NCBI RefSeq assembly: GCF_029873635.1
Contig: NC_080421.1
Coordinates: 2,418,001 to 2,482,000, forward strand
Reading direction: 5' to 3'
Length of the DNA: 64,000 nt
From: Malania oleifera
Taxonomy: Eukaryota > Streptophyta > Magnoliopsida > Santalales > Ximeniaceae
Part shown: positions 58,318 to 64,000 of the stretch, piece after piece
How the letters are laid out: every line of letters starts with the position of its first letter
How positions within the stretch are numbered: the stretch's first letter is position 1
Program-made: the position numbers and the translations under genes
The notes under the pieces: model-generated
What the model was told of the DNA's origin: nothing
Seen by the model: the letters and a program-made list of their open reading frames with translations, nothing else
Database searches by the model: none

Positions 58318-59984
58318 ATATATATATATAAACATATAACACCTCCTGAAGCAAAAGCTTCAAGAGGATTCAATTGCTGCGCCAGCCCCCTTTTTTTTCC
58401 TTCTTCTTCCCATCTTCTTCTTTTCTTCTGCGCACAATCACTCTCTCTCCTCACGTTCTCTCTCCCTCATTTCTCAGTTTCTTGATGGATTTTCACCTGA
58501 TCGAAAATCGAAAGATAGCGCTAGACTCCATTTTTCGCTATCGTCATTTCTACCGGAGCGGATCCGTGGTAAGAGCAGCGTAAACGTATCTCCTGAGGTA
58601 AGTCAATTTCCCTTTTTTTCTTTAATTTCTTGCAAATTATAAGCCCAATCGACGAACGGATACCACCACGAGAATTTAGGTATGATTCTCTACAAGTCTA
58701 AGTGGACGAAATTCTCGTGGGGTCGTTGTGGGCAAAACCCCAAATTTGGGGTACGGGAGTTATTAAGGGACTTATTTTTAATTAATTAGTATTAATTTAG
58801 AAATACTAAAATATTGAGTATCTGGGGTTGAAGTAGGATTTTAAAATTTAGGATCCGGATGAGCGCCGCGGGTGTAATTTTGGGACTCACAGGAAAAATT
58901 CAAAAAATTAAGTGCGGCTGTTAAATAATAGTTTAAATGATAATTAGGGGTATATGGAGCTTAGGGAAGGATGGATGTGTGACGACCTGCTTAATAAACT
59001 AGGTTATTTTTTTTTCTTTATACTAGTCTACATGCTCTGATACCATACTGGGGAAAAGCCCAATCATAAACCTAAGTAGCAAGAAGCATAAATCACATGG
59101 ACATAACCATATGAAAATATGTACACAATACAAAAACCAATACCAGAGTACTACATGTTTCCCAAAATATACACATATCACTATTTTCCAAAAATACCCC
59201 TAATATGCTGGGATATTCAAAAACACTCCCAAAACATACTCACTCTCTGACAGGGCACTACTAAAGCCCCTCTATCTGCGAGTCTGATCTGCTCGCCTAC
59301 CTGGCTCACTTGAAAAATGAATCAACACTGGGATGAGTCAACGCTCAGTAAGAAGAAATATGATATTACTAGTGTGTGGCAAATGAGCTACTAAATCATG
59401 AAAATCAGTTTTCAAATAAACATGTATAACTGAATAGATAAATAAAGTATAAGTAATAAAATCCACCACCCCTGTCCCTATTGCTTAACATGTCAGTATC
59501 GGAGCATATTATTCAAAATACTTCTAGTATAAGTAAGTATGTTCCCTGTTTCTGCAAATCTATACATACATAATAATAACTAAAACTGTTCCTTATGGAT
59601 ATCTGTGTGTCATGACTTACCCCCTCAAGACAGGGTTGTGCGGCCCGTAGGCGGGATTTACCCTGGTTGGCCAACAAGAAATAAATCACTATACTCCATC
59701 GGTCAATCTGCCCACCTCAACCCATATCTGGATGGGGAGCCTAACCTCTTCAAGGGCCTAGGTGATCGACCTTACCACGTATTATTTAAATAGGTGGTTG
59801 CACTCATAAAGTAACATAATATCTGTAGCAACGGTACCGTGCTCTGTAACTGCATAGTCCAATAGGGTCTGATACCATATATTGCATTTCTATATACAAC
59901 TATCTGATTTACCATGAATCTAAAATAATCGTAATAATCATTATGCTGCATAAACTGTACTGTAAATTTGATAAATGTATAATC

Positions 59985-60120
59985 ATAATACTGTAACTGC
60001 ATAATCATAATACTGTAACTGCATAATCATAATACTGATATTCGTATAATCATGGTACTGAGATTCATAAAATCATGGTACTGAAATATCGTAAAATCAA
60101 GATACTGAAATATCGTAAAA
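59985..60120. repeat. LTR minisatellite, about 20-bp unit
   Basis: Six or seven imperfect copies of a unit like ATAATCATAATACTGTAACT, drifting to AAATCATGGTACTGAAATAT. It is at the same place in LTR G as the unrelated arrays in A1, A2, B and D. Confidence 0.9.
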
Positions 60121-60609
60121 CATATCTTCGTACAATATTCTTATTCACAAGCTACATGATACTTTAATTCATAATTTTCATAATTTAATAAACTATATAA
60201 CATTTTAAAAATACCTAGCATAGCATATTTCCCTTACCTGACTACTGGAAAGCCCCTATGGAATACTAGCCTAACATCCGCATGGCCTTCTACACAACAC
60301 CCTAAAAACCACATTTGTCATAACGAAATATCAGTACTTTTCTGCCTATATCATTTCCTATAACTATCATAAGACCAAAAATGGATTAAAAGACCTTACC
60401 CTGAATTTGGGATGAAATCCAACTTCGTTTCCCCAACGATCCACTCCGGCAGACTTGTAGAGAATTTCTCCAAGAGCGTCGTGGTAGCCTCAAATCTTCG
60501 ATCCAGCGACTGGCGGGGCCAAAATCGAAGAAAGAAGGGAGAGAGAATCGTAAGAGAGAGAGAGGAGCGCAGAGAGTGAATAAAAATCGGATTTTGAGCT
60601 ATTTATAGG

Positions 60610-60760
60610 GCCAGATTCGTCGATGAGACACGTCACTTTGTCTACGAATCCTTCAGTAAATTCGTCGACGAGACCCTGTATTCATCGATGAAATTTAGAG
60701 CAACCCATTTTTTACTCGGTATTTTCTATTATCCCCCAAAATGCAATGTCGTTCGTCGAC
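60610..60760. repeat. CGTCGACGA palindrome array in LTR G
   Basis: About five exact or decayed copies next to the TATTTATAG box (60600 on the minus strand). Confidence 0.85.
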
Positions 60761-62736
60761 GAAGTCTACAGCCTCCTTCTGTTTCCGTTTCTATTTTTCT
60801 TTCTCTTATTATTTAAATACTATTATCTTTTGGGTCACTACACGATGAATATTATTTTGGAGAAATAAATTAATTAATCTAGGAAAAATGTGAATTTCAG
60901 GATTTGAGTTTCGGGCGCCAAGGGCGTAAGATTTGGATTCTATCGATACTCTCACTAAGCTAGGTAAGGGAAATAAATTATAGTAGTATTTTTAGAATTA
61001 CTATTTAAATTAATATGTGAAAATGTGCTTATGGTATTTTTTCTGAAAATTATTACTATATAAATATCAGATAAATTGTGTGGCATTTGAGTAATTTTAA
61101 ATTGTGATATTTTGGAGTGTGAAATATAATGATGAGTAATTTCTGAAAAAATATTGAAATGAGAATTATTGATGTGATTAGTGAAAAATAATGAAATATG
61201 GTATTTATATGTGAGTAGAAATGTTTTGCTTGAAAGATGAGATTTTGTGAATTTATGATATTGAAAAATAATGAAATGTGGTATTTATTTGTGAGTAGAA
61301 ATTATTTGCATAAGAAATGAGTTTGTACAAATTATTGATATGAGTATTTTGGGAAAAAGTGAAAAATACGTGAAATATGATATATGTTATTATGAGATTA
61401 TGAAATGTGCACAGAAAACGATGAGAATATTTATATTAAATTGAATTATGATATACTGGAATATGATTGATGAAATGCCAATACCGCATAATGAATGCAG
61501 GTATGTGGTAGTGAACCCTGATGGATGGTTATGATATTGAGCACAGTACCTTTGCTAGTGGTGTTAGTGCAACCACACAAACTCTTGGAGCCTGTGGCAT
61601 GACAGTCGACTGAGCCATTTTGTAGGGTTGTTAGGCTCCGTGAGTCCGGATCAGGGTTATAGGCCGGCCAGTCGTACTACAGATATGATATGTGCTATGA
61701 TATTTGATCTAACCGAGTTGGCCAATCGCGGTTAAATCCAGCCTTTGGGCCACACAACCTTGACCATGGGGGCAAACATGACATGGATAGAAAGATCTTC
61801 AAGGTGGCCATGAGTTACAGACGCGATGTTGGTATTTGATACTGAGGATACTCATGAGCCAGAAAGAAAAATGGAAACGAAAAGTGAAAGAATGATAAAA
61901 TTGGCTAAAATGAGAAATGAAAGAAAGAATGGAAATTGAGAAATAAATGATGATAAAATTAAGAAATGGAACCGTGTGAGTTAATAAAATAATTTATTGA
62001 GGCGAAGTGAAACTCTCCGCCTGAGGGCTTACTGAGTAAGGTGAGTGCCCTGATAGGTATCAGATGTGGTTATACCTGACTGCATAACGTGTTAGGGTAA
62101 AGGGAAGCTACTTTTATGAGTGGGTAATTTTCCTTATTCTCGGGAACTTTGCAGATATTTATGTGTTGAAATTATTGAATTTAAGAAATGATTTTAAAGC
62201 TTGTGTTGTATATCTATATGAGTATGAGAATGTGTATATCAGTGTATTTTCTCAGATGAAACGATGGTTTGAAAAGTAAAGCATGTTATAACTGAACTTA
62301 TATGGTCACACAGTGTAAATAATTTATTCCTTCTTACTGAGATGTGTCTCACCCAAATTATCTAAATTTTTCAGGAAACAGGGATAAATCTGGTGATAGA
62401 GCTCCGTGACGATAGGGAGCTGGGACCCTGACACACAGGGTGAGTTTTTGGTGGACTAGGGGGGTGTAATTCCCTAGGGTTGTATTGTTTTTGGGCATGA
62501 GATAGTATTGTGTATATGTGTATATTGATACTCCGGGTATTGTATTCTAACTGATATGTATATACTATCTTTCGCTGTTAAGTTGTATAATAAAATAATT
62601 TTTTACTCGGTACCCAATGCGGGTCGGGTTGTATGAATGATAGTAGGATTGTTGACGTGACCGATTTATGAATGTTGTCGATGACGTGATTATTTATTAT
62701 TAAGAAAAAAAATTGTACGAAAATCAGGGCATCACA

Positions 62737-63121
62737 GTTTGGTATCAAAGCCTGGGTTGCTAGGTTCTATAGACTTTAGTAGACAATGGAATACAGTACC
62801 AGAGTATAGGAGTGGATTTTAAGGGAAATAGGAGATGGGTAGACAGAAATGTGAGTTAATGGTTGTTAGAGGATGAGGTGAGAATTTAGGGTTCTATCTT
62901 GTGGCCTAGAGACAGGAGTACCATGGTTGTTTTTGTGTTTTTCCTGGGGTGACGATTTCAGGAAAACCATGGATACTATCGATGGGTCGTGTTTCTAAGT
63001 GGTAGGACTGAATCTTAATTGGGGATTAAAAATGTGGATAGAAGAATAATTTATGAGTTATTGTAGTATATAGGTTGCATGATAGTGATTGTATGCTGAG
63101 ATTAGTTGTTTCCTTTGTAGG
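62737..63121 (+). other. Element H primer binding site and leader
   Basis: GTTTGGTATCAAAGCCTGGG follows the LTR directly and matches the primer-site pattern of element A. The remaining 360 bp is an untranslated leader. Confidence 0.8.
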
Positions 63122-64000
63122 ATGGATCTGAGGAACAGTAACACGAATGCGGGAGGTGATAGAGTAGGACCTTCCAGTATGGGTGGTGTAGACCCTAAAG
63201 CGGTATTGCATAGCGTCACTCAGCAGGTGATGGCTGAGATGGCGAGGAGCTCGGGGGAGCAGAGCTGCACGATCGAGCAGTTCACGCATATACGACCCCC
63301 ATCTTTTGCTGGAGAAGTGGACCCACTAGTAGCATAGAACTGGGTTCAGGACATAGAGGATATACTGGTAGTCCTCTCATGTACAGATGAGCATAAAGTA
63401 TTATTTGCTACCTTTAAATTGACTGGAGAGGTAAAGCGCTGGTGGAGGTTAGTGAGAGTACTGGAGGAGCAGAGGTCAGATCCTATGGTGATGACATGGA
63501 GTCGCTTTAGGGAGATTTTTTTCAAGCAGTACTTTCCCGCTATGGTTAGGAGTGCGAAGGCGTCAGAGTTTCTGTATCTGACACAGGGGTCTATAATGGC
63601 GCAACAGTATGCAGCGAGGTTTGTTGAGCTGTTCCGGTTTGCCCCGTATATGGTGCTAGATGAGGAGAGGAAGGCAAGGAAGTTTGAGGAGGGCCTGAGA
63701 CAGAACCTGTATGAGCAGATGGTAGGTTTTCGAGCTCAGACCTTCTCGGAGATAGTGGACAGTGCTGCAGTGATTGAGAGCAGCATACAGAGAGGTGCAA
63801 CAGCCCAGAGCCAGAGGAAGAGGCTCGCACCTTCTGATTTTCAGGCAGGGCCCAGTCGAGGACCGTGGAGGAGATATGATAGCAGAGGGGGACAATGACA
63901 GGGAGGAGGAGATCGAGCAGTATAAGGCAGACAGATGCCCCATCCTTGTCCCAGATGTTTGAGGAGGCACCTAGGAGAGTGCCGAGCAAGAAAGGTTGTT
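63122..64000 (+). pseudogene. gag: Element H gag, running off the window
   Basis: ATG at 63122 opens MDLRNSNTNAGGD. The capsid part shows TIEQFTHIRPPSFAGEVDP, FKLTGEVKRWWRL, TWSRFREIFFKQYFP and QQYAARFVELFRFAPY. It is the best preserved gag in the window and closely parallels those of elements A and B. It is nearly open, with very few breaks in view, and continues past 64000. It is probably the youngest chromovirus here, but its second LTR is not visible. Confidence 0.9.

Larger units (their letters stand above)
58978..60842 (-). mobile_element. Solo LTR G inserted in the LTR of element H
   Basis: Starts TGTGACGACCTGC and ends GGGTCACTACA on the plus strand, so it is minus-oriented. Flanks are GGATG (58973-58977) and CGATG (60843-60847), a duplication with one difference. 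It matches 16783-18615 in the opposite direction. It contains a 21-bp minisatellite (59985-60120), a hairpin at 59608-59632 and CGTCGACGA palindromes (60610-60760). Confidence 0.9.
58123..62736 (+). mobile_element. Element H 5' LTR, split by solo LTR G
   Basis: Starts TGTAATAACCCC and ends CAGGGCATCACA next to the primer binding site. Without the insertion at 58978-60842 it is about 2.75 kb. Landmarks: TATATAAACATATAA near 58322, donor-like GAG|GTAAGTC at 58598, acceptor-like TTTCAG ending 60900, donor-like TAG|GTAAGGG at 60964, TGAGATGTGTCTCA near 62338 and TTTTTCAG ending 62374. It is related to the LTRs of element D. Confidence 0.88.

Overview
This is nuclear DNA from a flowering plant, very probably a woody-type eudicot. 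It is AT-rich, full of nested LTR retrotransposons with long (1.8-2.8 kb) LTRs, and holds one clearly intact resident gene, an intronless F-box gene of the SKIP23/DUF295 family. No prokaryotic, organellar or tRNA/rRNA signal was seen. All assignments come from reading the sequence; no database search was run.

Layout. 1-7089: the 5' half of a minus-strand Ty3/Gypsy chromovirus (element A), its LTR and two further LTR pieces. 7090-12260: worn LTR-type sequence holding a solo LTR (7956-9851). 12335-15199: two nested inverted duplications, the larger with 1.26-kb arms, both carrying an unrecognised reading frame. 15200-23084: an LTR piece, then a plus-strand Ty1/Copia relic (E) split by two solo LTRs. 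24022-35118: an old minus-strand Gypsy relic (C) split by a two-LTR Tekay-type chromovirus (B, 24365-33596). 35119-40297: a large-LTR, tiny-interior derivative (D). 41570-42880: a third copy of the unrecognised gene. 44104-48542: a gene-capturing LTR element (K). 50938-52098: the F-box gene. 53858-55918: another solo LTR (F2). 55950-57470: an AT-rich inverted array. 58123-64000: the 5' end of a plus-strand chromovirus (H) whose LTR is split by a solo LTR (G).

The most striking object is element K. It has two LTRs, a perfect 5-bp target duplication (ATTTA), an initiator-Met-type primer binding site and a polypurine tract. In place of gag-pol it carries pieces of three unrelated host genes in one orientation: a STOP1-like zinc-finger gene, a thylakoidal processing peptidase gene and the nucleoporin gene NUP188. 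The NUP188 stretch (about 1.86 kb) is collinear with coding sequence and shows no visible intron, which suggests capture through RNA.

A second theme concerns LTR leaders. LTRs of several otherwise different Gypsy families share one non-coding layout: TATA, a GAG|GTAAG-like donor, a 60-85-nt block bounded by acceptor- and donor-like signals, a copy-specific minisatellite, a small hairpin (TGAGA-loop-TCTCA) about 350-425 bp from the LTR 3' end, then TTTTTCAG. Many also carry arrays of GTCGAC-centred palindromes next to the TATA box. These shared signals in diverged families look functional and deserve a systematic comparison.
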